Position numbers and translations under genes: made by a program
Notes under the pieces: generated by a model
Told to the model about the DNA's origin: nothing
Databases searched by the model: none
The model's input: the letters and a program-made list of their open reading frames with translations, nothing else
Shown here: positions 1-55,830 of the stretch, piece by piece
Layout: every line of letters starts with the position of its first letter
Numbering within the stretch: position 1 is the stretch's first letter
Assembly (NCBI GenBank): GCA_963573385.1
Contig: CAUYLG010071187.1
Coordinates: 1 to 64,000, forward strand
Length of the DNA stretch: 64,000 bases
Direction of reading: 5' to 3'
Origin: Cacajao melanocephalus
Taxonomy: Eukaryota; Chordata; Mammalia; Primates; Pitheciidae

Positions 1-145
1 GGGAGAGATAGCATGGGGAGAAATGCCAGATATAGGTGATAGGGAGGAAGGCAGCAAATCACACTGCCATGTGTGTACCTATGCAACAATCTTGCATGTT
101 CTTCACATGTACCCCAAAACCTAAAATGCAATTAAAAAAAAAATC
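1..145 (+). mobile_element. LINE-1 3' end
   Basis: Matches the remembered end of L1 3' UTRs (tagcatggggagaaatgcc, cacatgtaccccaaaacct) followed by an A-run at about 133-143. Only the last part is in the window. Confidence 0.8.
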
Positions 146-262
146 TGAATGCCTAGGTCCCACCTCTTACCAATTAAATTAGATTCATGGAGAGAAAGCA
201 GGAATCTGTATTTCTAAAAGCTATCTGGATGATTCTATTATGCAGGCAGACCAGACCACCCA
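145..262 (+). mobile_element. MER5-like hAT-Charlie fragment
   Basis: Contains the MER5 pattern: tgcctaggtcccacctc, ctgtatttctaaaagct and gatgattctattatgcag. Diverged and without clear ends. Confidence 0.55.
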
Positions 263-424
263 AGAATCATTGCTAGAGCTAGGCACATTGTCATCATGAG
301 TGAAATCTGAGTTTTGTTAAAAACAGAAGAGGAGGCGTTAAGGAAGCAAAAAACAGTGCCAGCCACACCTTCAATGTATTAGTATTACCACACCTCTACT
401 TGAAAAGACTCTGTTGTTCATGGT

Positions 425-560
425 CACATTTATTCAGTAGACACTTATTATACACCTACTAAGTCATAGGCACTGGGGACAAAAAAATGAACAAATTCCA
501 TAAGTTGGAATCAAATGAGGGGAGACAAATATGTAATGAAAATCCATCAAAACCCAATAT
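425..560 (-). mobile_element. L2 3'-end fragment
   Basis: Reverse complement of the L2 tail: attcagtagacacttattatacacctactaa..ggcactgggga, then aaaatgaacaaa. Old and diverged. Confidence 0.55.
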
Positions 561-691
561 GAAAGGGGCTGGGAGAAGGGATGAACGGGAAGTTATTGTT
601 CAATAGGTAAAGAGTTTCAGTTTTGTAAGATGAAAAGTTTCTAGAGATCTATTCAATGTGAATGTAGTTACCACTACAGAACTGTACACTT

Positions 692-1013
692 AAAAATGGT
701 TAAGATAGGCTGGGCATGGTGGTTCAAGCTTGTAATCCCAGCACTTTGGGAGGTCAAGCTGGGCAGATCACCTGAGGTCAGGAGTTTGGGGTCAGTCTAG
801 CCAGCATGGTGAGAGCCTGTCTTTACTAAAAAAACACAGAAATTAGTCAGGCATGGTGGTGCATGCCAGTAATCCCAACTACACGGGAGGCTGACGCAGA
901 ATTGTTTGAACTCGGGAGGCAGAGGTTGCACAAGCCAGTAACATGCCACTGCACTCCAGCCTGGGCAAAAGAGCGAAACTCTGTCTCAAAAAAAAAAAAA
1001 AATGGTTAAGATA
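692..1013 (+). mobile_element. Alu with target-site duplication
   Basis: Alu body about 708-1000, from ggctgggcatggtgg to the A-tail. It is flanked by a direct repeat AAAAATGGTTAAGATA at 692-707 and about 998-1013, a target-site duplication of L1-mediated insertion. Confidence 0.93.
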
Positions 1014-1551
1014 ATAACTTTCATGTTATGTGATTTTTACCTAATTTATAAAACAAACAAAAAACCAATATGCTAAGTCCTAATCAAGGAATAAAACTAA
1101 AGAGCCCATGGGAGAACAGAGGATATTTTTCATTTATCAAAATCTTTGGAAGCAGATAATCACCCAGCTTTTCAGTAACTATCTGTCTTTGTTCTTTAAT
1201 TTAATGCTTTATGAACTAATCTGGGGACATTTACCTTGCTTAGACTGTGATAAGCAAATGGTAAACAAGCAGTTGCTTCACTCTGGGACACCCAGATGGC
1301 ACCTTCATGGGAATGAAATCAGCAGACCAGACAGCCAGAAAGAAACCTTGGAACTTAGAAGTCTTAAAAAATTATCCCACTAACAAACCTATTATTAAAT
1401 TGAATATATTTAAGGCTTTCCTTAACCTTCATTCCAACAAGCTAAACAATCTCACCTCCTTTAACCTTTCATGTAAGATTTACTTTATTTAGTTATTTTT
1501 TTTCCTTGAACTTCTCTAAAATTTCATACTCATGTTAAAAATGAAATTATT

Positions 1552-1855
<304 letters not shown>

Positions 1856-2201
1856 TTAATGTCAGAAAAAATATTATGTTAAGTAATAGCTAACAAATGT
1901 GCAATTTGTGATCAGTTTTTTGTCCACTTTTAGTGTTTAGGGTTATAACAGCTAAGTTGGGATTAATCTTGTGCCTAACCAGTCTTTCCCTTGCATTTCC
2001 CCCATCATATTTATCTTACAATTGATTATTTTTTTCTCAAGGTTTTGAATAGCCCTTTGACAGTGTCTGGGTAGAAGGTCAACTATAACTTGAAGAAGAA
2101 GAGCAAGAGATTTCCAAATCAAGTTATCACCCGGCACAGTTTTCAATAATGCACATAAACTTTTTAAAATTAGATGTATTCCCAGCTTGAAATAGCAAAT
2201 A

Positions 2202-3445
2202 CAGTCATGCATTACTTAATGAAGAGAATATGTTCTGATAAATGTGTCATTAGACTATTTCATAGTTGGGCAAATATCATAGAGTATATTAACACAAACC
2301 TAAATAGTATAACCTACTATAGACTTAGGCTATGTGGCATATAGTCTATTGCTTCCAGGCTACAAACCTCAGTAGCATGTTATTGTGCTGAATACTGTAG
2401 GCAGATGTAACACAATAGTATTTATGTATCTGAAAGTCGAAAAGGTACAGTAAAAGTACTGTACTAAACATGAAAAGTGGTACCTGTATAGGGCACTTAC
2501 CATGAATGGAGCTTGCAAAACTGGAGGTTGCTCTGGGTGGGTCAGTGAGTGAGTGCTAAGTGAATGTGAAGGCCTAGGGTATTATTGTACACTGCTGTAG
2601 ATTTCATAAACACTGTACACTTAGGATACCCTAAATTTATATAAAATTTTTTTCAAAAATAAAATAAGCTTACTGCAACTTTTTTATTTCATCAACTTTT
2701 TAATTTTTTCTTACTTTTTGACCCTTTTGTGATAACACTGAGCTTGAACACAAACACATTATACAGCTATACACAAATATTTTATTTACATCCTTGTATC
2801 CTTATAATCTATAAATTTTTCCCATTTTTAAAATTATTTATTTTAGTTTTTAAACTTTTTTATTAAAATCTAAGACATAATTACACACATCAAGCCTAGA
2901 CCTACACAGGGTCAGGATCACCAATGTCACTGTCTTTTACCTTGTTACCTCATTCCACCACGAGTTTTTCAGGGGCAATAACACACACAGAACAGTCAGC
3001 TATCATAACAATGCCTTCTTCCAGCAACACCCAGAGAAAGACCCATCTGAGGCTGTTTTATGTCAACTTTTTCTTTATAAGTAGAAGCAGTATACTCTAA
3101 AATAATAATTTAAAAATAGAGCATAATAAATACATAAACCAATAACATAGTTATTTATTATCATTATCAAATACTATGCACCATACATAATCATGTACAC
3201 TATACTTTTATATGATTGGCAATGCAGCCTGTGTAGGTTTGTTCATACCTGCATGATAACATCATAGCCCAACACATTACTCACATGTTACAAACATATG
3301 AGTAACATGTTATGCTATGAAGTTATGACAGCTATGATGTCATTAGGCAATAGGGATTTTTCAGCTCCATTATGATCTTACTGAACCACTATTGTATATG
3401 CAGTCGATCATTGACCAAAACATCTTTATGCAGTACACGACTCTG
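2202..3445 (+). mobile_element. Tigger/pogo-like DNA transposon fossil
   Basis: Starts with CAGTCATGCATTACTTAATGA just after a TA. It ends near 3445 with a related inverted end: reading back from 3445 the other strand gives CAGAGTCGTGTACTGCATAA. Internal text such as acaaacctaaatagtataacctac and gtaacacaatagtattt fits a known primate-genome DNA transposon of the Tigger group. The exact subfamily is uncertain and no transposase frame survives. Confidence 0.65.
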
Positions 3446-3922
3446 CTGGCCATAACTGGGCTATACATTTAAAACATATGGATGTCAAATGTATCTGAGA
3501 TTGTTTGGATTAACAATAATTCCCAATATTTGTAATAGACTTCTGTGTCTTAGGATTCTATTTACTAGATGGTACTCAGTACCAAAATTGTCTTCCAGGA
3601 AATTCATCCCTCCAAAACTGTAGCGGCTATATTCAGCCCACAGACAAGAAGCCTTGGGGTTTTGTAACAGCACTTCTCTCTCTCCCAGTACACACACTCT
3701 TTCACAACTTTGAGAAGTTGTTATTTAAAGAACCTCACCACCACTGTTAAAAAGAATGCTGCCAATTTAGAGTGTGTGTGCCTAGCCCAAAAACTCTGGA
3801 AAATCTACGCTACAATCTGCATCTAATGTAGACAGCCAATATAACATTCAGTGCAATCTATGTACAATGTCCAGATAACAGATTCAAGCAATTCTAATTA
3901 ACATGATTAATCAATGTGCTAA

Positions 3923-4222
<300 letters not shown>

Positions 4223-4229
4223 TAAAATT

Positions 4230-7010
4230 GAGAATATAAGGCCCAACCCCTGATTATAATCCCAATTAATTAACCTGCCCTGAGTTGGCCCAGGATTACA
4301 TTGTCCATATCTATCAACAATAAGTAATAAGGACTTAAGCATTAGATGTCTGATTTATAGAAATCTATTGTCAGTGGGAATAAATTCAGCCAAATTCCAA
4401 GGTCAGCTGGATTATCTTGATTTGAAATTGACTTGCACCCCCATCCTATGGCAATGATGATCCAGCACCTTTCTCTGTGCGTTCCCTGATGACGGACCAC
4501 ATGCTTAGGTGCCCCTTACCAGCCTGTGCTCTGACTTCCTGCTTCTGCTGAATTTACTCCATTGAAAGACCTCCACAACCATGTGAAGGATGCCACTCCT
4601 TTTCCTCACCACAGCACTTTACTTTCAGTGCATCACCCTGGTACTTTCACTCCTGCTATCTGAGGCAAATGGCTGTGGGTTTTTTTGTTTATTTTACTGC
4701 AAGTTTGGACCACTAAAGATGGTTTAACCTGGTAGTGCCAGAAACAAATTTGAGCATTGAACATCCTTCTTAGAAGTTCTCAGCTAACACCCCACAGGGA
4801 ATCTCTCACTGGCAGCTCATCCTCACAGGTCTCAGCTTTGCACCATGCTGTTCCACATGTTCCCCATTATCGGATCTTTCCCCCAGGCATGGTATTCCCT
4901 ATCTCCTTTTGACTTCTTATGCAGAATGGTTTAATTATCTCCATATTTCTCTGTCCATGACTTCAGAGCCTCATTAAACTCCATCAAAAAATCTTCTTAA
5001 GTAGACTATTTTGTACCTAAGATGAATTCCAGGAGCAGCTTTTAAAATTATTTTTCTTAACCTGGCTACATTCGATTTTGAAGTTTATGAGACAGAAGTT
5101 CCATATCATCTAAGTTGGTCAGAGAGTCAGGGCAGCAAAGCCACTCATAGTGATTGAAGGCACAAATATTGTTACCTGTCTGTGATCTGAAAGCTCAACT
5201 GGCATCAAATTATTTCAGGCATTATGTCTTATTTCAAAGATGTTTTACGAGATAATGAAATAATTGCCTAAGCCAGTGCTTCAGGTTACATGCTTTTATT
5301 TTGTATCTATATTGTTTTTCTGGTTAGCCAAGTAATTCATACTCATTACAAAAATTGTAGCATTAAATATGAACATAAATAGTACATTTTTAATTATTAG
5401 ACTTTAGACTTTTTAAAAGAAAATCATTAGAAGATAAGCCTGATTATATGTGGATATCACAGAGAACACTTCTTTAATGATGCTAAAATCTGTTTTTCAA
5501 AATAGTGCAAAATGTCCATGAGCAGCAAGTAATTCTCACTTTTCAACAAAAAAGAAAAATATAAAAAGACAAATATGTAACAAGTAAGTCTACTTGTTCC
5601 ATAGTCTCCTCTTCCTTCATGCCAATGATGGAAGCAATGGTGACTGAAGAAAGCCAATGTTCTAATAAACTCTTCAGATTCTATTCTGCCAAATACCATT
5701 TACAATAAAGTAGGGTACTCTATCTGTATTTTTAAGAAAATAAAAGCTATCGCTTGGTTTTTTTTATTTGCAGATCACATCCGCTTGAGTTTTAAGATAA
5801 TTATTCTTGTCAATTACCACTAAGAAAACATGCAAAATAAATGACCATCTACTAACATGGAATAAGACATACAGGAAAATAAAAAGGGTAAATATCAAAA
5901 CATAGGTATCCTAGCTAGTGTTGGATATATCTGGGGCTTTCTTTGTACTTAGAAATAGAAGTTAGGTAATAGCAAACCTCTATAGAAAATAATTCATAGT
6001 AAATAAAATCATAAATGCAACAAGAGAAAGGAACATTAAAACAATAGTCTGAGGGAGGTGACTATAACAGCAAAAAGAAAATGACTTTATTTTATTTAGT
6101 CACCATAGTTAATTCAAGTAAATGAAGAAAATTGCAGATTTAGTCATTCATTCATTCAACAAATATATCAAAGAAATAATGTTCATACTCTCTTCCAATT
6201 GGGGCATCATAAAGGTGTATATTTTGAGTTTAATGGGCTCAAAATATATTTAAATAAAATCACATCAAACAGCCTTGTGTCTTGAAATATGCATTAAATA
6301 CATGCCACACTTTTCAGAAAAGGCATTGGAAATAGTAAACTGTATTTGTATATCAAAGTAATTTTATACACCCTAGGTCTGAAGCAAAGATAACACATAA
6401 AAAAGAATGATCTCTCTAGATCAGACCATAAAGATTGTATCTTTTGAATTTTCATTCTACGTTAAAACTACGGTGATATAAACATGAATTAGCAAGTACT
6501 GTTTTAAAGATAGGATTTACATATACCATGCAATGTTCTGCTGAAATTTTCTTTTTGATTGTATGTCCAAAGAAGCACCATTCAAGGTGATTATGTGTGT
6601 ATTTAAGTGGTTTAAAGGATGAATATGTGACCGATAGTTTTTTCCCAAATTGCCTACATCTGTAGTCATAAAAATATGTAGATTCTCTTTTTCACAATCC
6701 GTACTGACTTGGTTGGAATGTGTCTTCTGACAGATTCGTGTGTCTGTATCTGTGGTTTTACCACAATGCCAGAACACAATTGAATTTCATAAAATCCTAC
6801 TCTTTCCAAGTTACTCTGTGAGGCTGTGAGGCAGGAGTTCATCATACCTCCACAGTGCAATGCTCATAAATGAATGGGAGAAGAGACTAGGCTCAAATCA
6901 CCGGGAGAGAAGCAAACCAAGTTAGCTGCTCCTACCCAGGAAGAGTGAGTGCCTGTATCAATCAAGATTTCTTATTGCAAGAAATAGATGCTAACTTTAA
7001 CTGATTAAGC
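4230..7010. other. AT-rich intergenic stretch, mostly unassigned
   Basis: I see no gene. About 4750-5000 has L2-like wording but too diverged to call. There are short ATTCATTCATTC repeats near 6145. The open frames in this stretch are short and lack codon structure. Confidence 0.5.
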
Positions 7011-7014
7011 AAAG

Positions 7015-7063
7015 CGAGTGTGCGTGCGTGCATGCATGCATGCGTGCGTGCGTGCGTGTGTGT
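7015..7063. repeat. (TGCG/TGCA)n alternating purine-pyrimidine microsatellite
   Basis: About 49 bases of alternating TG, CG and CA steps (gtgcgtgcgtgcatgcatgc...). Such tracts can adopt Z-DNA and mutate by slippage and CpG decay. Confidence 0.9.
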
Positions 7064-7413
7064 CTCACTTGTTGAACAGTTTGGAAAACCAATCTGGAAG
7101 CTAAGCTTTCAGAAGCTGGCCTGACCAGAAAATTAAATGCTGCCCCTACTACCACTGCCCCCAGCAGTACTTCTGCCTCAAGAACTCAATCCTGTTCAGG
7201 AGGTTGTTCCTAAAGGTCAGACACCCCAACAGTACCCCAGGGAGGTAAAATGAATTGTGGAAAGAGACTTTTCCCCCACATTGCTGATCTGAGTCATGTG
7301 AGGCTCATTGGTAATGTCTAGATCACATGACTATGCCCTGGTTAGAAAAGAGGCTCTACCTGCAGGAGGTGGGTGGGCCTCATCAGAAGGATGATGCCCC
7401 AGACTTGGCAGAG

Positions 7414-7788
7414 AGATGGTTTGGATTTGTCTCCCTACCCAAATCTCATGCCGAATTGTAATCCCCAATGTTTGAAGAGGGGCCTGGTGGTAGATAACTG
7501 GATCATGGGGACAGATTTCTCCATTGCTGTTCTCATGGTAGTGAGTGAGATCTCAAGAGATCTGCTTATTTAAAAGTGTGCAGCACCTCCCCATTCTCTC
7601 TCTTCCTTCTGCTCCAGCCATCTAAGAGGAGCCTGCTTTCCCTTCCCCCATGAATGTAAGTTTCCTGAGGTCTCCACAGCCATGCTGCCTGTTGAGCCTG
7701 CCGAACAGTGGGCCAATTAAACCTCTTTTCTTTATAAATTACCCAGTCTCAGGTATTCCTTTACAGCAGTGCAAGAACGGACTCATAT
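7414..7788 (+). mobile_element. ERVL-MaLR solitary LTR (MST/THE1-like)
   Basis: Recognisable LTR wording from atggtttggatttgtctcc, through gatcatggggacagatttctc, to attaaacctcttttctttat and an end near cggactcata. Length about 375 bases fits a solo MaLR LTR; no interior is attached. Confidence 0.85.
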
Positions 7789-7889
7789 GGTTCTCAGGGG
7801 GAGATAAGAAACCAAAAGCATGACAAAGGCTTACGCAGCTTCCAAATAAGCTCATTTATTCAACTTCATTGATTAAGCAGCTACCATTG

Positions 7890-8075
7890 CCAGGCCCCAT
7901 CGCTTTCCTTTTATTTCCATACATGACACTGTATTGTCATCCTTTATATGCCTCTCTCAGCAATTCAGCCCTGTCACCATTGTGTCTCATTGATTTGAGA
8001 ATTTCTCAAAGGCTGGAACATTTAACTGGCATATTTGACACAACTCAACAAATATTTATGAATGAATAAATGAAT
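7890..8075 (+). mobile_element. L2 3' end
   Basis: Ends with caacaaatatttatgaatgaataaatgaatga, the usual L2 tail; upstream text is diverged. Confidence 0.5.
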
Positions 8076-8262
8076 GACAAATGCATAAAATACTGCATAA
8101 GTAAAAGGCTGCAAGAAAGCCAGGGAAGTGCACCATAGAAGATGTGGCATTCTAGCTTAGCCTCAAAGAAAAAGAAAGAAAGGAAGAGAAGAGTACTCTA
8201 GCCAAAGGGAACCGTGTAAGCAAAGGCCTGGGAGAAGGGAAGTAGTGGGCATTTTGAAGAAG
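8076..8262 (-). mobile_element. L2 fragment
   Basis: Resembles the reverse strand of the L2 3' region (tagcctcaaagaa, gcaaaggcctgggagaaggga). Lies tail to tail with the preceding L2. Confidence 0.45.
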
Positions 8263-8269
8263 TCGTCAC

Positions 8270-9430
8270 TTGAATTACTTGGCATATAGCAATGGTTCTT
8301 CATCTCATGGAGAGAAGAGACCAAGGCTTGTCACCAACCCTACTCAACTGCACGGGAATACAGGAGAGTGGGGTGGCCAGCTTGACACTGATGACTTCCC
8401 AGGTAATTCTGAGGAGTATTCCTGGGTAAGAAACATTATTTATAAAGTGTATAGGGAGGATAGAGGATATAAAAAGGTAGATAGGAAGGAGCAAGCAAAG
8501 TCATGAAGAAGTTTATTTTGGGGGTCCTCCTACTCCCTTCATGCCCTCACTTCTCTCCTTCATTGGCCTCACTACCTTGCCCTTATTCCTGTATCCTGCT
8601 CACAAAGGCGCCTGCTGATAGGGCAGTTACAGCAATCCTCCTGAGAGGGACCTCCTTTGTTGGCCTTCCATTTAGTTCTTTTTGTTGGTATACATTTGAA
8701 AGGCCCCCACAGGCAAGCCAGTGTGCTCCTTACAGATGCCCAGATGACGTCATCCCACCCTCAAGGATCTCACAACCTATAGCACTTGCATTTTAATATA
8801 TAAGTACATACATCACACACCTTTAAGAACTAAAAGAATTGCCAATGGCACCAAAATAGGGAGCTATCTTGAAGCAAATAGGCTTGCCCTAAATTCTTAA
8901 AACACCCCCACTTAAAAGTCTGTCCATTCTAAAATTGTTCCTGCCGACTTCCAATTCCCTACATGTTGAAATATGTAATATTCAAACAGCAAATTGCAGC
9001 TGGATATGCTAAATTTGTCTATAGGGATCCATAGTTTTCAGAAGAGACTTTTTTAAATGAGAAGAAATGATGGAGAAAAGAGTATTTGAGTAATGGGGAA
9101 GAGAATTCCAGGCAATTCTCTTACCAGAAAATGAATTCATTTCTCCCTAAAAAGTCAGAACTCCCCCATTCCATCTCATTGCAAGCATTTTGTGAAGGGC
9201 ATTGGTGCAGTTGATGCGCTGCAGCACACTTCAAAAGGAATAAATTGCACATGACACCCACATCTGAAAAAAGAGTAGCCCCTTATCTTACAGACCAAAG
9301 GCTCCTGGAGGGGAAAAGACATCAGAAAGAAGAGGGGAATGCAAGGGGAAGATTGATTGGCTCTGCAAGACTGAAGCCTTAGCGCAGCTGTGGTTTCCTC
9401 CAGGCGAGCACACTGCTGGTCTGTGCTGGG
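8270..9430. other. Intergenic stretch, unassigned
   Basis: No gene or clear repeat. A perfect CRE palindrome TGACGTCA is at 8745-8752, outside any CpG island. Open frames here are short. Confidence 0.45.
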
Positions 9431-9437
9431 CTGAATA

Positions 9438-9467
9438 GTTTTTTGTTTTTTGTTTTTTGTTTTTTTA
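9438..9467. repeat. (GTTTTTT)n short tandem repeat
   Basis: About four tandem units of G plus six or seven T. Confidence 0.85.
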
Positions 9468-9484
9468 GCTGCCTTTGATCGTAC

Positions 9485-9880
9485 TGACTTAACCTGGCCC
9501 CTACCCACCGCTCTACCTGCATCTCTCTCTACTCCTTCATATACTTTATGCTCTAATAACACCTAATCGCTATTATGGGCTTCCTGTCCCCCACCCCCCA
9601 CACGCCATCTCAGATATTTTCATCTGCTGCTTCTCCCACTTATGCACCCTTCAACACGGGACTCAAGAGTGATTTTGCTCTGGGAGCCCTCTCTGCCTCC
9701 TCTTTGTCAATGCTGTCCTATCTTCCCAGGTATATCCTCAGTAAGTCGGTCAATTTCACATCCTCTAAGCCCTTGAAATCCAAACCCTTGCTTACTCGTC
9801 TTTGAATCCTCAAGACAGGGTGGTGACTGTCAGAGAGTAAGTGTTCAGTATTTGTTGAACTGCATGGAATGCATCCTATC
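9485..9880 (+). mobile_element. L2 3'-region fragment
   Basis: Pyrimidine-rich L2-like text ending in agtaagtgttcagtatttgttgaactg, like the L2 tail. Diverged. Confidence 0.45.
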
Positions 9881-10068
9881 TGCATATTTAACATTTTGGG
9901 CACAGAATTTAAGGGAGAACTAAAGAAGGTTCCTGTCCTCCCCAGACAGACTTGACAGTCAGAACCCCAAAGTATCGAGAAGCTGGAATGAGCTATGGCA
10001 ATAGCCCAGAAAAGGAGAACATATGTCTGAAGGCAAGAAAAGAATTCATCAAAACGAGACTGCGTGAG

Positions 10069-10399
<331 letters not shown>

Positions 10400-10418
10400 T
10401 CATGTTACGTGACGAAGT

Positions 10419-10699
10419 TTTTTTTTTTTAGACGGAGTCTTGCTCTGTAGCCAAGGCTGGAGTGCAGTGGCGAGATCGCGGCTCACTGCAATCTCTCCCT
10501 CCCAGGTTCAAGCAATTCTCTGCCTCAGCCTCCCGAGTAGCTGGGATTACAGGCGTCCGCCACCTCGCCCGGCTAATTTTTATATTTTTAGTAGAGACAG
10601 GGTTTCACTACCTTGGTCTTGAACTCCTGACCTCGTGATCCACCCGCCTCAGCCTCCTGAAGTGCTGGGATTAAGGACATGAACCACCGTGCCCTGCCC
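10419..10699 (-). mobile_element. Alu, antisense
   Basis: T-run followed by agacggagtcttgctctgta, to gaaccaccgtgccctgcc. It lies tail to tail with the preceding sense Alu about 60 bases away, so an RNA crossing both could form a long hairpin. Confidence 0.93.
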
Positions 10700-10719
10700 C
10701 ACAAATAATTTTTACTGTA

Positions 10720-11510
10720 GGGTCCCAGGATAGCATGAGCTGGGGTGGGAGGGTGTGGGAGTGTGGGGAAAGCTGAGAGAGTATCAGTTTTCCCTTAGCA
10801 TCCCAATTGTGAAGCCGGTGAGAGCCCCTTGTCAGAGACAGACATGCATTTATAATTTCTGTATAACCGATTCAATACACAGCTACGGAGCTAATTTCAT
10901 GCTGTTTATCTTGTAACGTGGATTCTGTCTATGCTTCCCAAGTAATATTTTCATTTCCATTTTAAAAGTCAGAGTCTAGAAAAATGGCTTCAAATATTGT
11001 TAGGAGAATTATTCAAATCAGATGCCCAAAACTAGATGGCACATGCATTTATCTATGGTCGGATGGTTAACGAAGTAGTGCAAGAAATATGAGCTGTTTC
11101 AGAACGCAGACATTTGTTAGAAACAGAAACTTCTGCTTTTGGTCCTGGAGATTCACAGGTTTGACCTGATTCTTGGTGAAAACAGAGCAGGGCTCCTTCT
11201 AAGAGAAGAGGAGAGGAGAGGGATGAAGGACAGGAGAAGAGGGAGTTGGGAGGAATGGAGGAAAAGGCATTATGTTAGGTAGGGAGAAACCTAGGCTCCA
11301 GCCTCAGCTGTGCTGCTAACTCACTGTCTCTTGACCTCTCTGGGCATTGATTTCCTCAGTCTACAGAATAAGGCAACTGGACTGAATTATCAATTCCAGC
11401 CCTTCCACCTGTGATTCTAAACCATTCCAGTGTCTAATCAAGGAGGGGTCAGATGGTCAACCAGGGAGACCCACAGGGGCCACAGCTGGCTGAGGAGACT
11501 CTACTTCCCC
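10720..11510. other. Upstream flank of THUMPD2
   Basis: No repeat or gene recognised. A purine-rich AG tract lies at about 11200-11270. This is the immediate 5' flank of the CpG island. Confidence 0.5.
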
Positions 11511-11583
11511 CACCGCCTTTGGCACCACCCGCCCCTGCGCGCCGCCTTCAAGAGCGCGGGAGCGAGCCGCGCGCGCCCGAGGC

Positions 11584-11594
11584 CACGTGACTCA
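11584..11594 (+). promoter_or_regulatory. E-box overlapping an AP-1-type site
   Basis: CACGTGACTCA joins a palindromic E-box (CACGTG) and an AP-1/TRE core (TGACTCA) with two shared bases, 28 to 38 bases before the start codon. bHLH-zip factors (USF, MYC/MAX, MiT/TFE) and AP-1/NRF factors could compete here. Binding is inference. Confidence 0.5.
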
Positions 11595-11621
11595 AAGCAG
11601 CGGGGGCGCGCCCGAGCCGCC

Positions 11622-54402
<42,781 letters not shown>

Positions 54403-54699
54403 CAGGGTTGCCACCATCAGCCAGGGTCAGTCCCTTGTAAGTTAGCTGCACAGCGGAAGTTTGCTGTCTCTAGGATTCGTACAGCACCCGCAGAGCTCCA
54501 GGTAACCACATTCCCCCAAAGACAGGAGGCGTGGCTGATGGGTACATGTGCTTGGTAAGAGTTTCTGCTTTATACTTTAAAGTGCTTAATGTTTTTGACA
54601 AAGAAGTTACTGAATATTTTTTAGACTTAAGTTTTATATTCTGTCAGAATGTGAAAAGATCTGTTCTGCCCAGTTTCTGAGCAAAAACTTCAGCTTCAA

Positions 54700-54705
54700 A
54701 ATAAA
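54700..54705 (+). terminator. Proximal polyadenylation signal AATAAA
   Basis: Canonical hexamer about 300 bases after the THUMPD2 stop, followed by a T/G-rich stretch. Confidence 0.55.
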
Positions 54706-54811
54706 AGTTTTCAGGGGTTCACCTAAGTGTATCCAGTCAACACCAGATTGGGATATTTTAACTATCCATTTTTTGGACATGTAAAAACTTTTGTATGTAA
54801 CTTCTTTTGAT

Positions 54812-54817
54812 ATTAAA
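54812..54817 (+). terminator. Distal polyadenylation signal ATTAAA
   Basis: Common variant hexamer followed within 30 bases by gatttttgag and cctgtaatttt, a plausible GU/U-rich downstream element. Confidence 0.55.
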
Positions 54818-54899
54818 CTTGATTTTTGAGCCTGTAATTTTCTTCTCCATTGGAATGAAAATAATTTGTATTTGCAATACATTTTATGTGTTTATTATA

Positions 54900-55830
54900 T
54901 CAACCATTAGTGAGAATAATAACTGAATTAAGCCAGTATCCTTCAGCATGATAAAAAATGAAATGTACTTTTTTTCTAAAAGCATTCATAGATTGTCACT
55001 TCACCTCACCCTTATTTGTAGAAATTCAGTGTATTTCTTATGTTCACTCCTGAGAAAAAGAAACAGTAAGTTGAGGAAAATATATGCTCTGGTTTAATTT
55101 TTTTTCAGTAGTCTGATATAATTGTTCAACTTATTCGCAGCTTAGTAGCATTTGAACAACTTTCCCATGTTTGGGAAATTTTCCACCCTGTGAATAACCT
55201 CTCTGAAGCAGAAGCCATAAAATCTGTTTTCCAGGCAGGGTGTGGTAACCTGGACCCCTGGTATTAGGTGCACTCCCGTGCAAGCTATGGCATTTGTGCC
55301 CCACAGCAGCACAAAGGGGTCTTCACCAGAACATTCCTATCCTAAGGTTTCAGCAGCGTTCTTGGCTACATAGCCACGACTAAGCTTCTCCCTGTAGCCT
55401 TCCTAGAAAATTCTAAGAGCTACCTACTAATCTTTAATACATTTTATCTTTGCTAAAACTAAGTAAATTTGGTTGTGTTGTTAACAGCTGGGCCCCTGAT
55501 AATGGAGATTGATATCTGAGGGGTTTCAAGCAAGAAGCCCCCAGTAATGTGAATTCATTATTCATGATCTGGCCTGGTTAGGTTAAAGGCAGTGAGGCTA
55601 CAGCTAGTATTATAGAAAGTGTATGGCATGTGATGGTGAAACAGTTCATGATGCCTGTGTTTACCTGATGCTCTGGAAAACACTAAAAACCTAAGGAATA
55701 CAAGCACTATGGGGAGGGCTATCCACTTTTGATAGAACTTGACAACTCAAAGAAAAAGCAAGTTTCCTGTAGTCCTTACTCCTTGGGTTAAAGCAGAGGT
55801 CTCAGCCAGGGGAAATTTTTGGTCCTCAGA
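54900..55830. other. Downstream flank of THUMPD2, unassigned
   Basis: No repeat or gene recognised. First stretch after the transcript end. Confidence 0.4.

Larger units (their letters stand above)
54403..54840 (+). other. THUMPD2: THUMPD2 3' untranslated region (approximate end)
   Basis: Follows the stop codon with no recognisable repeat. Two candidate polyadenylation signals are seen: AATAAA at 54700-54705 and ATTAAA at 54812-54817. The region after the second is T/GT-rich, so the main transcript end is probably near 54830-54850; a shorter form ending near 54725 is possible. The exact cleavage site cannot be fixed from sequence alone. Confidence 0.6.

Noticed and set aside
9176..9562. 128-codon open frame on the minus strand
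   Set aside because: Runs through an L2-like part and a GTTTTTT repeat that supplies the Lys-rich stretch; no family resemblance and no promoter.
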